Shown piece by piece: positions 48,601 through 57,659 of a stretch of DNA of 64,000 nucleotides (positions are counted from its first letter, which is position 1; each line of letters begins with the position of its first letter). The notes under the pieces were generated by a model, which saw only the letters and a list, made by a program, of their open reading frames with translations, ran no database searches and was not told where the DNA came from. The translations under genes and the position numbers were made by a program. The stretch comes from Mimachlamys varia (taxonomy: Eukaryota; Mollusca; Bivalvia; Pectinida; Pectinidae): the NCBI GenBank assembly GCA_947623455.1, contig OX392536.1, positions 32,927,465-32,991,464 of the forward strand, read 5' to 3'.

Positions 48601-50690
48601 ATATCTGACTTTTGAAGCCAGACTGACGTTCACATCTTCAGGCATAGTAAGTTTATAGTAACAAAAATTATGTAGTACTTTATGTTTATAGTATTGTTCC
48701 CTACCAGCTTAAGGGTTTACGTAGGTCAACACCTCTACAAGCTAAATTAATGTGGCTGATCATTTGTTAAATCATACATATCTGATGCTGTTTCAAGTCT
48801 GTGTCATGACAAATATTTTATTCTGTTGTATTCTATACATGTAGATATCTTGTAAAGGATTACGATACAATATGCAATGACTCGCTTTTAGCAAGTTTGT
48901 TGTGATTTTACAACATAACAGTTAAATAACATATGATTTTGTCACTTATTAAAAAAGTACCCTGAGAAAAATGGATTAATTGAATTATATGTAGAATTTT
49001 ATGTTTGTATTATTGTGCCCAACTCAATTAAAGGGTCTAGAGGTCAAATTGTAGGTCAACCGAACTATCGGTTAACCCCAAAATATTTTAACATAATTTA
49101 ATTTTGAAAATTGAGGTAAATCACACATAACTATATTTTAATATTCATTCTAATTTTTAGCTAATATTTTCATTAAAATATAAAAATATCTTGAGAGGAA
49201 TGGGAAATAACCAAAGGATATAATGATTTTACGTAACAAATCGTTTATGAATATTTTACTTGTCTGTTATTAGTGTCTCATAAGTCAACACTTTTTATGG
49301 CTGGGTATTGATCGTTTTTTATTTGTATATTTTATTACTGTAATTTGTATTGTTTTGTCGACCAATGCGTGACACTTCAGTAAACTATAATTTATCCTTA
49401 TCTTATCTTGTGTATATCATTGATGATTTATAGAGAATATTACATGGTAAAATTTATATCACATACCATATCAGCCGGAGGATCCAATATCAGACCGAGA
49501 GTTTTCGCAGTATCTAACTACTAGGTATATGCTTGTTTTCATTATAACGAAATCGTTAAAGAATAGAAAGAATGCCTTATCATTAGCTCTATTGTTCTTA
49601 CCTGACCCCAACCGTTGTTTGTAGGATAGTTGCAAGACCGCACATAAACATAGTGATACTGAGGAGTTTGGCTCTAACGTCACCCTCGTCCTCGGCACAT
49701 ATCATACCGGCTATGATGAAGGGGATAGACAGACTACTGCCCAAACATAGGATGGCTTGCTGTAAGTGGAATATTCAGCTTAGGTTAGGCAAAGAAAGAT
49801 GCAATAGATAGCAAATCCTTCCTTCGTACTAATTAACCCTTGCCTTGGCTTATACTGTATCTATGTACTTGATGTTTACTTAAATGTGACCAAGATTCAC
49901 ATGCCTGGTGTCGTCGATAAAGCAAAAGACGCGTACTCTCCGGAGCACCTGGTCTTATTCTCTTGTACTTTTACAGTATCTCCATGTAAATGTTTCCTTT
50001 TTTATATTTTGCCACTATTTTATTCGATTTTGAGTTCGGATTATGGTTATTTTTGTTGACGCTTCAGTATTTTCTGTATATCCCTATAAAACTATAAAGA
50101 TGTGCGGGCAAAGCTGTGTTTTTACAAATCTAAAATCGTATACATGCCAAGTATAAGTTAAGAATACATATTTTCTCCATTTTCTTTTTAACTGAAAATA
50201 TACAAATATATTCCAAATGCAGAAGTCCACTCTCGAGTCATAGCGTGAACATGTCAAACAGAACTCACAAGTACAATTTTGTATATCAAGAAACACCGTT
50301 TACAGATGAAGAAACTGGTGTCTGACATTGGCAGCAAATGTGAAGAAGGGAATATCCTCTTATACTTCATCTACCTGGTTACTTTATCTAACTTCGTCAG
50401 CATATAGCTAGTAAATAAACATAATCAACCACAGTAGTCCATTTGTTACTAGTAATTAAAAAATAAACATCTCAAACGAACATAATTTTCCATGCACATT
50501 TTGCCACATAGCCTAGACAATGAGCGGTCAAGCCTACCTGTAGGCCAAACAGGAAACACAGATGAATCGGGGGAACGTCTTCTACCCCGTAAAACGTCTT
50601 GCTGTGTTGGGGAGAGTTTGGTTCCGTAGAGGCTGGTTCCGGTGGTACCCTCATCTTAGCTGTGTCAACCTGTTTGCCGTTGTCTTCCAT
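30392..50690 (-). CDS. SLC23-like: SLC23 nucleobase/ascorbate-type transporter, 11 coding exons, 613 aa
   Basis: Plasma-membrane transporter of the NAT/NCS2 family (animal members carry L-ascorbate with Na+, or nucleobases). CDS = join of 50690-50538, 49759-49602, 48326-48229, 47366-47299, 45435-45254, 42187-42067, 36201-36045, 34795-34542, 34328-34055, 31008-30913 and 30672-30392. All junctions are GT-AG, phases close exactly, and total is 1842 nt (613 aa plus stop) against 598-650 aa for human SVCT1/2. The ATG has an in-frame TAA 30 nt upstream, which fixes the start. Landmarks: VEDVPPIHLC at the N-terminus, PFIIAGM, RLGIVQGGS, IGPLTIAPTISLIG, ESIGDY (338-343), PPPPHGINRG, and the signature SNIGAIGITK (388-397). 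The signature's first residue is Ser, unlike Pro of ascorbate or Gln/Glu of nucleobase carriers, so substrate is uncertain. A possible AATAAA lies at 30090-30095. Confidence 0.92.
30913..31008 (-). CDS. SLC23-like: SLC23-like exon 10
   Basis: Encodes NSELDQVLNVLLGTAMFVGG and FLDNLVPG, matching the 'E-x-D-Q-I-L-x-V-L-L-x-T-x-M-F-V-G-G' block of the family. Acceptor ctattgtag, donor gtgagt. Confidence 0.9.
31120..31575. repeat. Alternating pyrimidine-purine tract, about 450 bp
   Basis: Mixed TG, CG and TA dinucleotide steps (tgtatgtatgcatgcatgtg, tgcgcgcgtgtgtatatgc, a pure TG run near 31404-31422). Located in intron 9 of the SLC23-like gene, just upstream of exon 10. ORFs of 70-175 aa on both strands are low-complexity artefacts. 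Confidence 0.8.
32885..32962. repeat. Half copy of the 29.5-kb palindrome
   Basis: Matches one arm and part of the centre of 29481-29614 (aaggtcgatattgggtcga, caaggcttgatatggaaatg). It has lost the opposite arm. Confidence 0.6.
33192..33357. repeat. Near-perfect palindrome, 166 bp
   Basis: Arms atatatgaattgaacggcg ... tgccggtatgaatgcaaa and tttgcattcataccggca ... cgccgttcaattcatatat pair over about 75 nt around gcccgctagggc. Located in intron 9 of the SLC23-like gene. Confidence 0.85.
34055..34328 (-). CDS. SLC23-like: SLC23-like exon 9
   Basis: Opens VASRRVFQVAG, then GVIGKFGAVLTLIPDPVIGG, GISTLQYTDMSSTRNL and LGLMVPEW, all typical of TM9-TM12. Acceptor tcttatag, donor gtaaga; ends one base into a codon. 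Confidence 0.92.
34542..34795 (-). CDS. SLC23-like: SLC23-like exon 8 (NAT signature exon)
   Basis: Encodes FIFGTPTVSAAG, IIESIGDYFAAAKIS, PPPPHGINRG, and ends on the signature SNIGAIGITK. The acceptor is placed at ...ctattacag because it completes the split codon and restores the family frame (IPYP-FIFGTPTV). An ORF start further upstream is incompatible with that phase. Donor is gtacgt. Confidence 0.88.
34960..35640 (+). pseudogene. Penelope-like retroelement fragment in SLC23-like intron 7
   Basis: Plus-strand remnants in order: TEAEFFEDLTRTGNT (compare EAEFVEGLIRTGNK at 61.7 kb), a decayed YIDD region near 35050, the C-terminal piece (catccctgcttctccaacct near 35270) and the 3' tail (ggtgtcgtcgataaagc, near 35580). 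Several stops and frameshifts. Confidence 0.6.
36045..36201 (-). CDS. SLC23-like: SLC23-like exon 7
   Basis: Encodes VIISVCIGWLVCYILTVTD, LPNDKNARSYYARTDSR and WFYIPYP, all conserved SVCT landmarks. Acceptor ctcctcctag, donor gtatgt; ends one base into a codon. Confidence 0.9.
36240..36333. repeat. Imperfect palindrome, 94 bp
   Basis: Arms ggtcaatatggtattatacc + aagctggtagaatc and gattctaccaggtt + ggtataacaccatattgacc pair around a short AT-rich centre. It sits about 40 nt from exon 7 of the SLC23-like gene, in intron 6. Confidence 0.85.
36529..37351 (+). repeat. 5' LTR of the Gypsy element (823 bp)
   Basis: Starts TGTAGCGTGG and ends CGCTACA. Three CCAAT-type motifs (agccaatcag, accaatcagc, agccaatgag) precede a TATA box (tatataa, about 36986-36992). 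A polyadenylation signal aaataaaatg lies near 37238. The sequence after the LTR (aatggtggcagcggtggga) is the likely primer-binding site; the tRNA was not identified. Confidence 0.92.
37451..38752 (+). CDS. gag: Gypsy gag, intact 433-aa ORF
   Basis: Structural protein of the retrotransposon. A central Ty3-type capsid region (from about residue 195: FSGTGKDIWSEYIRYFENVA ... TLRIFFTVLRGQAEVYA) is followed by one CCHC zinc knuckle, C-x2-C-x4-H-x4-C, at about residues 396-409 (CFECGSEKHLRNKC). Unusually, residues about 80-140 hold two strongly hydrophobic stretches (ILELGCLGSCVGILYH and FIVLGTLVILLLITCSLIV) that look membrane-spanning. No stop or frameshift within it. Confidence 0.85.
   Translation: MDIPDSPRRPSQHVLTSPRVRRNLNCEFDESEVENSDGSSSPALDTPDVSDTPHVGQRTPGSSYECATTSRARTTNSRITRNQYKGFILKWILELGCLGSCVGILYHRYPNHVIVCFTKEFIVLGTLVILLLITCSLIVKLLRNPIMIDMVQNMSQGLDDGVTGVLETPSRAYGELSTRNDNNLRSYQVPLKRTFSGTGKDIWSEYIRYFENVADLNGWTPARTLRIFFTVLRGQAEVYAYGLNDTVKQDWNTLKDKMDDRFGHKSMKESYVAEAKLRKRKTDESYRDFAQTMEDLYRRAYPNNRDYVEESSLKTFLNNCHVSDSFRLAVKRMRPKTLPEAVTVAMQEECILLGEKRNPKDQKRSVYNVQNTSSNSQSGNGNSGKRTTKQSKTLKCFECGSEKHLRNKCPNVNRDSNSNPRTELPLNESRLEQ
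38945..39160 (+). pseudogene. Gypsy protease remnant
   Basis: Between gag and RT, in the position of an aspartic protease. Bases 38953-39045 encode VRGMVEGTPLICKVDTERD, which resembles the 'G-x-x-V-x-x-x-VDTG-A' active-site region, but the catalytic DTG reads DTE and the frame then shifts. Non-functional by inspection. Confidence 0.5.
39333..40440 (+). pseudogene. Gypsy reverse transcriptase and partial RNase H, frameshifted
   Basis: Three reading-frame blocks. First ELIERSESPWSSQLVLVQKR; after a shift near 39445, the RT palm with LDLNMAYHQVPM, FGLTNAPATFSRIL, the catalytic YLDDI, FLGHVVSQDG and FLGLASYYRKFV. After a shift near 40100, the RNase H opening DTDASNYVIGAALSQ and SRSLSKAERNY. A further lesion near 40365 disrupts the RTDH-x-SLTWL block. 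No integrase follows. Confidence 0.85.
40971..41780 (+). repeat. 3' LTR of the Gypsy element (810 bp), TATA box deleted
   Basis: Aligns end-to-end with the 5' LTR. It lacks 13 bp (aagtggtatataa) between 'gcagtatg' and 'cgggtgacag', which removes the TATA box. Two substitutions were seen (tgtattA/Caattag and ttatgaC/Ttgggg). Followed by TATA, the target duplication. Confidence 0.92.
42067..42187 (-). CDS. SLC23-like: SLC23-like exon 6
   Basis: Completes the Leu split by exon 5 and reads TFSLIAIFTLFLARVQVPLP, then FSMSRKCHISRFPVFQLLP. This fills exactly the ~41-residue gap expected between exons 5 and 7. Acceptor ttttttcag, donor gtacgc; ends in phase 0. The donor deviates mildly from consensus. 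Confidence 0.85.
42470..45253. repeat. 50-bp minisatellite filling SLC23-like intron 5, seeded by exon 5
   Basis: About 55 units of 48-51 bp. On the minus strand each unit is CAACACCGTCCACTGGGGTA + TAGCCAGCCT (30 nt, the last codons of exon 5, frame VHWGIAS) plus gtaggtcttagtttctatag (20 nt, from the exon's donor). Each unit thus keeps a donor-like gtaggt and an acceptor-like tttctatag. Intron 5 is 3066 bp, of which about 90% is array. The 104-aa ORFs inside are artefacts. Confidence 0.93.
45254..45435 (-). CDS. SLC23-like: SLC23-like exon 5
   Basis: Starts IQGNLILASL and carries IGPLTIAPTISLIGLS and VHWGIAS. Acceptor tttgttgtag; donor gtatgt after AGCCT, two bases into a codon. The last 30 nt of the exon plus 20 nt of intron are the founder of the 50-bp array filling intron 5. 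Confidence 0.88.
47299..47366 (-). CDS. SLC23-like: SLC23-like exon 4 (68 nt)
   Basis: Completes a Gly codon and encodes an extracellular-loop segment ending EVWQIRMRE, equivalent to the W-x-x-R-M-R-E motif of animal members. Acceptor gttttatag, donor gtgggt; restores phase 0. Confidence 0.88.
47662..47795 (-). repeat. Hammerhead-family dispersed repeat, minus-oriented fragment
   Basis: On the minus strand carries family body (ttggcccctagcatca) and a broken ribozyme (TTGAAATA in place of CTGAAGA, cut after AGGAC). Head-to-head with the plus-oriented copy at 47800; both in SLC23-like intron 3. Confidence 0.6.
47800..48020 (+). repeat. Hammerhead-family dispersed repeat, plus-oriented copy
   Basis: Contains cgtagtacacgat, tatacagaactagtttaatt, cacctgccccttctgcttct, a ribozyme at 47948-47991 and the tail tgtgtgttacgtgatcttt, with a short deletion between ribozyme and tail. 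Confidence 0.75.
47948..47991 (+). ncRNA. Type I hammerhead ribozyme with one core mutation
   Basis: Stem I GCATCA / TGATGC, stem II GTCC-TAGGA-GGAC, GAAA and the CAGCTGTA segment are perfect, but the core reads CTGAAGC: invariant A9 is C, expected to cripple cleavage. Confidence 0.75.
48229..48326 (-). CDS. SLC23-like: SLC23-like exon 3
   Basis: Encodes LGIVQGGSHTFIAPIVAMM, matching the family's 'R-L-P-I-V-Q-G-x-S-F' block, then SRWSCDTDYPG. Acceptor ccgtttttag, donor gtatgt; ends one base into a codon. Confidence 0.9.
49602..49759 (-). CDS. SLC23-like: SLC23-like exon 2
   Basis: Encodes QAILCLGSSLSIPFIIAGMI (TM1-2) through ATILQTTVGV (TM3). Acceptor ccacttacag, donor gtaaga. Ends two bases into a codon, completed by exon 3 to give the conserved VRL. 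Confidence 0.9.
49870..50085 (+). repeat. Penelope-like 3'-end fragment in SLC23-like intron 1
   Basis: Tail copy: cttgatgtttacttaaatgt, ggtgtcgtcgataaagc, cacctggtcttattctcttg, gattttgagttcggattatg, terminating near cttcagtattttctg. Confidence 0.65.
50538..50690 (-). CDS. SLC23-like: SLC23-like exon 1
   Basis: 51 codons: a hydrophilic N-terminus beginning MEDNGKQ, then VEDVPPIHLCFLFGLQ, the conserved entry into TM1. Start context gaaaATGG is favourable, with an in-frame stop 30 nt upstream. Donor is gtaggc; phase 0. Confidence 0.9.
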
Positions 50691-50699
50691 TTTCTCTTG

Positions 50700-52900
50700 G
50701 CAGCACTTCTCTTCAATTAGTCAAATGTTCATGATAATAGAATCGTTTTGTTAATGTGTTTCTCTATCTTAAGCAATAACAACTCGTTTATTTACTTGCG
50801 TTCTTTTTTCATTAGAGGCATTGTTTTACACAGAATGAATTGAAATTCTTCCTTAAAACTGGCAAAGGTATTCTATTTCTTGTAGTCCGTAGCTTAATTG
50901 ATGACTTAGTGATAAGGAGCCTCTACATTGTCAGATTGCCATATGAAAATAGAATATCGAATTTAAAATATTTCCCAGTTATTAACATCCAACTTGGACT
51001 ATCATTAATTCCAAAGTTATTTTGTCACTTTTTACTCGCCCATGCCCGTGCTACATAAAAGAAGATATTACAATATCTATTAGTTTATTATCAAATATTG
51101 TTTTCATATTTCCGAATTTCTATGTAGTCAACGTTCAGGTCATTCAAGCCTTTGGCCAATCTAAAGAACTATTACGGGAAGAGAGCATCGTCAGACAATA
51201 CACGATTTCACCTGTCCTTTCAATCAACCACGTGTTAGTCAGAGGTAACAATGGCGTGCCTAAGTCTCAGCGGGCAGTCTACCTTGACATCGCTTTAATG
51301 ATCAGTATTTCGCCTCCGGCAAACACTCACAAGGATAGCAAGTTTTCGGCATAGTTTAATACAAACGCCCTGTCATTTCCTCACATTAGTGCAGTCTAAC
51401 CAGAATATCCCAAATGTTTGGTATGAGGATGTCATAAGTAAACCCGATTTAAACAGAGGAAGGCAAACATTATTATTTTGAACATGTTGAACATGCTTTT
51501 CTCCATTTACATCGCCTCCCGTTTATGAATAAACATGACATATTCAAATCAGTTTAATAATCAGAGCCTTCGCCATACCATCATGGTGATTTAACTTTTG
51601 GTTGTCACCGATTTGGCCGTGACAATGCATATAAACTTCCTCATCAAGTTAATCAAATTATGTTCCTTTCATAACACTACATATTTTGACTATAATTTTA
51701 TTGCACGTCATGCCTGTTTACATACCGCACTTACATTATACATACATGTATCTATATACCAGCGTACGTTCATCTACGGACATATGACATTCGGGGATTA
51801 TTTCATTCGAGAAACACAGGCTTATCAGGTAAACGTATATCCATTGTTCCGTCAGATTATTCTAAGTACAACACTGGTTAATCTTCCGAAGAAAGAAGCA
51901 ACGACCATGTAGATTTACCTTAACCTGTTTCCATGTCCAAGATCAGCTAGTCGCCATTGTGTATGTCGTCTCTGTACTGGATTCCGTTTGTCAAGGTGTG
52001 TTCCATTTATGAAATGTCAGAGAGTATGTCGCAATGTATGTAGTTTCATCTTAAAGCTTTACTTACAAGTCAACCTGTGTTTACATAGGCCCCTAGCTTT
52101 ATAAGACAAAAATAACATGATACGCTGGTTCATGAGGCTATTAATCGCCATTAGAGAGGCTGTGGGGGTCCACATTGTGACGGTCATTGTGCTGTTAATA
52201 CAGATGGTCCACAAAAGTATGGGTCACTGCGGACAGGTGAATGTCCACACTGCTCTGGGTAGACTGGTCCTATCTCTGAAATCTTTAATTAGTATCCTAC
52301 TGAATTATGATATCGGTATCCTTCATTTCATCTGGTCACATGAGCATATTTTGGATTGGTCGACACTAATATCAAGCCATTTTACTGGCATATTTTATAT
52401 TCCAAAGATTTCACTCTCCCTGCCAATGTTTTTTGTTTTTTATTTGTTTAACATATTCAGACAATTTGATAATGGTTGCAGGATAATAAGTGAAGTATTG
52501 AAGAACTCTCAGGTCAGCCCTCGAATAGTATGATGTCCTTACACAGGATGACACTTATCCAATAGTCATCATTTGCTCTCTTTCTAAATTAAGTTTACTT
52601 GCATTGATAAAAAACAAGAGAGATGTAGGGAGAGTGATCGAACATTTTAATATATTCCCTTCCAAACCCCATTAACGACAAATCCGGCATGATACTATTT
52701 ATAGAACCATTCATTTATACTTTGACCTAAACATACATTTATTGAGATAGACATACATGTATATACATTGAGGAGGACATGCTTGCGAACTTTGAATATC
52801 TACCGAATTTTGGATCGCTGTGGAAAGGGCAAATTAGTGGTACCATTGTATAGGGCAAGTATGGGCAAGGCAAAGAAAGTCCAAATTATACTTGTATCTG
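50700..52900. other. Region upstream of the SLC23-like gene
   Basis: Holds the 5' UTR and presumably the promoter, but no TATA or initiator could be placed confidently. ORFs of 104-138 aa (51598-51912, 52117-52533, plus strand) have no recognisable domain, splice context or codon signature and are not called as genes. Confidence 0.35.
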
Positions 52901-52909
52901 TACATGATG

Positions 52910-55900
52910 GCAATAACCTGCTACAATGTAGACCACCAAAGTCTATCAACAGTACCTGGTACAATGTAGACCACAAAAGTTTTGTCATCAATACCAGGTA
53001 CAGTGTAAAATACCAAAGTCTGTCAACAGTACCCGTTACAATGTAGACCACCAATGTCTTGTCAACAGTACCCGGTACAATGTAGACCACCAAAGTCTGT
53101 CAACAGTACCCGGTACAGTGTAGACCACCAAAGTCTGTCAGCCATACCCAGGACAATGTAGACCACCAAAGTCTTGTCAACAGTACCCAGTACAGTGTAG
53201 ACCACCAAAGTCTGTAAACAGTTTGTGGTACAGTGTAGACCACAAACTTATTGTCAACAGTACCCGGTACAGTGTAGCCACCAAAGTCTGTCAACAGTAC
53301 CCGGTACAGTGTCGACCACCAAAGTCTGTCAACCATACCAAGGACAATGTAGACCACCAAAGTCTTGTCAACAGTACCCGGTACAGTGTAGACCACAAAA
53401 GTATTGTCAACAGTACCAGGTACAGTGTAGACAACCAAAGTCTGTCAACAGTACCCAGGACAATGTAGACAACCAAAGTCTTGACAACAGTACCCGGTAC
53501 AGTGTAGACCACAAAAGTATTGTCAACAGTACCCGGTACAGTGTAGATCACCAAAGTCGGTCAACAGTACCCGGTACAATGTAGACCGCGAAAGTCTGTC
53601 AACAGCACCCGGTACAGTGTGGACCACCAAAGTCTGTCAAAAGTACCCGGAACAATGTCGACCACCAAAGTCTTTTTAACAGAACCCGGTACAATGTAGA
53701 CCGCAAAAGTAATGTCAACAATACCCGGTACAATGTAGACCAACAAATTCTTGTCAACAGTACCCGGTACAATGTAGACCACCAATGTCTTGTCAACAGT
53801 ACCCAGGACAATGTAGACCACCAAAGTCTGTAGCAGTACCCGGTACAATGTAGACCACCAAATTCTTGTCAACAGTACCCGGTACAATGTAGACCACCAA
53901 TGTCTTGTCAACAATTCCCAGGACAGTGTAGACTACAAATGTCTTGACAACCATACCCAGGACAGTGTAGACTACCAATGTCTTGTCAACCATACCCAGG
54001 ACAGTGTAGACCACCAAAGTCTTGTCAACAGTTCCCAGTACAATGAAGACCACCAAAGTCTGTCAACAGTACCCGGTACAATGTAGACCACAAAAGTTTT
54101 GTCAACAGTACCCAGGACAATGTAGACCACCAAAGTCTGAAACAGTACCCGGTACAATGTAGACCACCAAATTCTGTCAACAATACCCGGTACAATGTAG
54201 ATCACCAAAGTCTTGTCAACAGTACCCAGGACAATGTAGACCACCAAAGTCTTGTCAAAAGTACCCAGGACAATGTAGACCACCAATGTCTTGTCAACAA
54301 TACCCAGGACAATGTAGACCACAAAAGTCTGTCAACAATAACCGGTACAATGTAGGCGACCAAATTCTTGCCAATAGTACCCAGGAAAATGTAGACCACA
54401 AAAGTGGTGTCTACATTACCCGGTACAATGTAGACCACCAAAGTCTTGTCAACAGTATCCGATACAATGTAGACCAACAAAGTCTTGTCAATAGTACCTG
54501 GTGCAATGTAGACCAACAAAGTCTTGTCAACAGTACCCGGGACAATGTATACCAACAAAGTCTTGTCAACAGTACCCAGGACAATGTAGACAACCAATGT
54601 CTTGTCAACAGTACCCAGGACAATGTAGACCACTAAAGTCTATCAACAGTACCCGGTACATTGTAGACCATCAAAGTCTTGTCAAAAGTACCCGGTACAG
54701 TGTAGACCACCAAAGTCTTGTCAACAGTACCCGGTACAATGTAGACCACCAAAGTCTTGTCAACACTACCCGGTACAGTGTAGACCAACAAAGTCTTGTC
54801 AACAGTACCCGGTACAGTGTAGACCACCAAAGTCTTGTCAACAGTACCCGGTACAGTGTAGACCACCAAAGTCTGTCACCAGTACCAGGGACAATGTAGA
54901 CCACCAAAGTCTTGTCAACAGTACCCGGTACAGTGTAGACCACCAAAGTATGTCAACAGTACCCGGTACAGTGTAGACCATAAAAGTCTTGTCAACAGTA
55001 CCCAGTACAATGTAGACCACCAAATTCTTGTCAACAGTACCCGGTACAATGTAGATCAATAAAGTCTGTCAGCAGTACTCGGGACAATGTAGACCACCAA
55101 ATTCTTGTCACCAGTACCCGGTACAGTGTAGACCACCAAAGTATGTCAACAGTACCCGGTACAGTGTAGACCATAAAAGTCTTGTCAACAGTACCCAGTA
55201 CAATGTAGACCATCAAAGTCTTGTCAAAAGTACCCGGTACAGTGTAGACCACCAAAGTCTTGTCAACAGTACCCGGTACAATGTAGACAACCAATGTCTT
55301 GTCAACAGTACCCAGGACAATGTAGACCACCAAAGTCTATCAACAGTACCCGGTACATTGTAGACCATCAAAGTCTTGTCAAAAGTACCCGGTACAGTGT
55401 AGACCACCAAAGTCTTGTCAACAGTACCCGGTACAATGTAGACCACCAAAGTCTTGTCAACACTACACGGTACAGTGTAGACCAACAAAGTCTTGTCAAC
55501 AGTACCCGGTACAGTGTAGCCCACCAAAGTCTGTCACCAGTACCAGGGACAATGTAGACCACCAAAGTCTTGTAAACAGTACCCGGTACAGTGTAGACCA
55601 CCAAAGTATGTCAACAGTACCCGGTACAGTGTAGACCATAAAAGTCTTGTCAACAGTACCCAGTACAATGAAGACCACCAAAGTCTTGTCAACAGTACCC
55701 GGTACAATGTAGATCAATAAAGTCTGTCAGCAGTACTCGGGACAATGTAGACCACCAAAGTCTTGTCACCAGTACCCGGTACAGTGTAGACCACCAAAGT
55801 ATGTCAACAGTACCCGGTACAGTGTAGACCATAAAAGTCTTGTCAACAGTACCCAGTACAATGTAGACCATCAAAGTCTTGTCAAAAGTACCCGGTACAG

Positions 55901-55985
55901 TGTAGACCACCAAAGTCTTGTCAACAGTACCCGGTACAATGTAGATCAATAAAGTCTTGTCAACAGTACCCAGTACAATGTAGAT
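52910..55985. repeat. 38/39-bp minisatellite, about 80 copies
   Basis: Unit caacagtacccggtacaatg + tagaccaccaaagtcttgt (39 bp); a 38-bp type reads aagtctgt. The mix of lengths breaks every frame, so the many 70-140-aa ORFs are artefacts. Long segments are duplicated: a block starting caaccaatgtcttgtcaaca occurs at about 54590 and 55300, and one with gatcaataaagtctgtcagc at about 55052 and 55712. Confidence 0.93.
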
Positions 55986-55989
55986 CACC

Positions 55990-56515
55990 AAACTATATTT
56001 ATAATTGGTACGGGTTCACTGGCGTTGAATAGGTGCTTGAGTAGGGTGTCGGGCGTGTATGCCGACGTATATGGTGAAATACGGGTAGCACGTGAATTAC
56101 CGGGGATACGGGTATGACGTATACACGGTGTATAGGTGATAGTGTCATTCGAGCTGTTGCAGCCGGACAGCGCTAGTGGTCTTAACCCCCATCCCCTGGT
56201 TGTTTTTGACGGTACATTGTGTTGATTTATTCTGGTTTGTTTTTAGGATTATAGGTGGTGAGTGGAGTATGAAGCTGAGCCTATGGAATGTGGTTGTCTC
56301 ATTGAAGGACCGGTACACCATCCAACGTTATATTGGATTTTAACCCAGCATCCCTGGACTAGGCCAAGACGGAAACTGACGTCGCGTTTCTTGTCATTTT
56401 TATTGTATTTCACCACAATAAAAGCGCTAGCTGCATTTGGCTATTATCTATATAACAGTGTTGAGTTATAATTGATAAATGATTTATGTTCGTTTGAACT
56501 GGTGAATTAGAACAT
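55990..56515. other. Non-repetitive 525-bp segment interrupting the 38/39-bp array
   Basis: The array breaks at 'caccaaa' and resumes with 'cttttgtcaacagtaccc' at about 56516. The segment includes a TATA-poor, GC-richer stretch, a short ORF (56262-56471) and an AATAAA (caccacaataaaagc, about 56415). It could be a solo LTR or another insertion; no matching ends were identified. Confidence 0.45.
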
Positions 56516-56755
56516 AACTTTTGTCAACAGTACCCGGTACAATGTAGATCACCAAAGTCTTGTCAACAGTACCCGGGACAACGTTGATCACCAACGTCTT
56601 TTCAACAGTTTCCGGTACAGTGTAGACCACCAAAGTCTTGTCAACAGTACCCGGTACAATGGAGACCACCAACGTCTTTTCAACAGTACCCGGTACAGTG
56701 TAGACCACCAAAGTCTTGTCAACAGTACCCGGTACAATGGAGACCACCAATGACA
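56516..56755. repeat. 38/39-bp minisatellite, distal block
   Basis: About six units with the same consensus as 52910-55985 but a distinct variant (accaacgtcttttcaacag), continuing the array after the interruption. Confidence 0.9.
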
Positions 56756-57084
56756 CGCTACAGGTACATAAACCTGTCAATAGTGATCAAATACAATGTA
56801 GCCCACAATTTACATGTCCTTAGTGACGAACTATAATTTGTTCTTAGTGACCTAATCCATTGCAGTCTATGATGACTTGTTCACACAGAGTTGGATTTCT
56901 TTACACCACAACATCACACTATCAAGTTCAAAACCTGATTGATAAGATGTTGGTGGTCATCGGTAAAGGTTAAAGGTCAAAGGTCACATTTGAACCACTT
57001 CGACAAAAGTGTGTGTACAAAAAACCTGTGAAACAGTTGTTTAATTTATTGTTTTATCACATTTTAGTATCATACTATCAGATT

Positions 57085-57650
57085 CAGTTAGAGAATACCG
57101 AAGCTTTAACAAAATCATAATCCGAACGAAAAATCGATTAAACTAGGGGCAAAATATTAACAAAGAAAAATATTACATAAAGTCCCATGTTAAAGTATAA
57201 GAGAATAAGACAAAGTGTTAAGAAAGAGTAAGCGTCCTCATCGACGACACCTGCCATGTAAATCTTTCTCACATCCAAGTAAACATCAAGCTATCAAAAT
57301 GAGAACTGAGTATCTTTGTCAATCTCAACAAGTAAATATATTAATGAGCGTACTTAAAACGTCCATCTTCATATCACTTAACGATACAGAATATTTCTCA
57401 ATAAGACAAAGATTGCGACCACAAATATCGTTCTGGTCAATCTGCATCTCTCCAATCCTTGTGTTGTTGTTAGTTTGTTTGTCAGTCAGCAGTTGACATC
57501 GATCATGAAAATCACGATATTTAGGGCATGCCCTAGAATATCAAATCAACTGCGACATGTAAGCACCACAAGTTTGAGAAGCAGGGATGTTACTATCAAG
57601 AAATGGAAAATTCACAATAGGAAAATTGACATCATTACGTTTATCGTATA
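57085..57650 (-). pseudogene. Penelope-like C-terminal region plus 3' tail
   Basis: On the minus strand: catccctgcttctcaaactt, then a 'SQLI-Y' region (tcgcagttgatttgatattc), a decayed stretch, and the complete tail through ggtgtcgtcgatgagg to the terminus aaagcttcggtattctct. The longest C-terminal-plus-tail copy in the window. Contains stops. Confidence 0.6.
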
Positions 57651-57659
57651 GCTTAGTAG

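Noticed and set aside
52117..52533. 138-aa hydrophobic plus-strand ORF
   Set aside because: AT-rich, no recognisable domain, no splice sites or paralogue; hydrophobicity is expected from T-rich codons.
52768..56780. About twenty ORFs reading VVYTVPGTVDKTL-like repeats
   Set aside because: Translations of the 38/39-bp minisatellite; mixed unit lengths break the frames, and ORFs occur on both strands.
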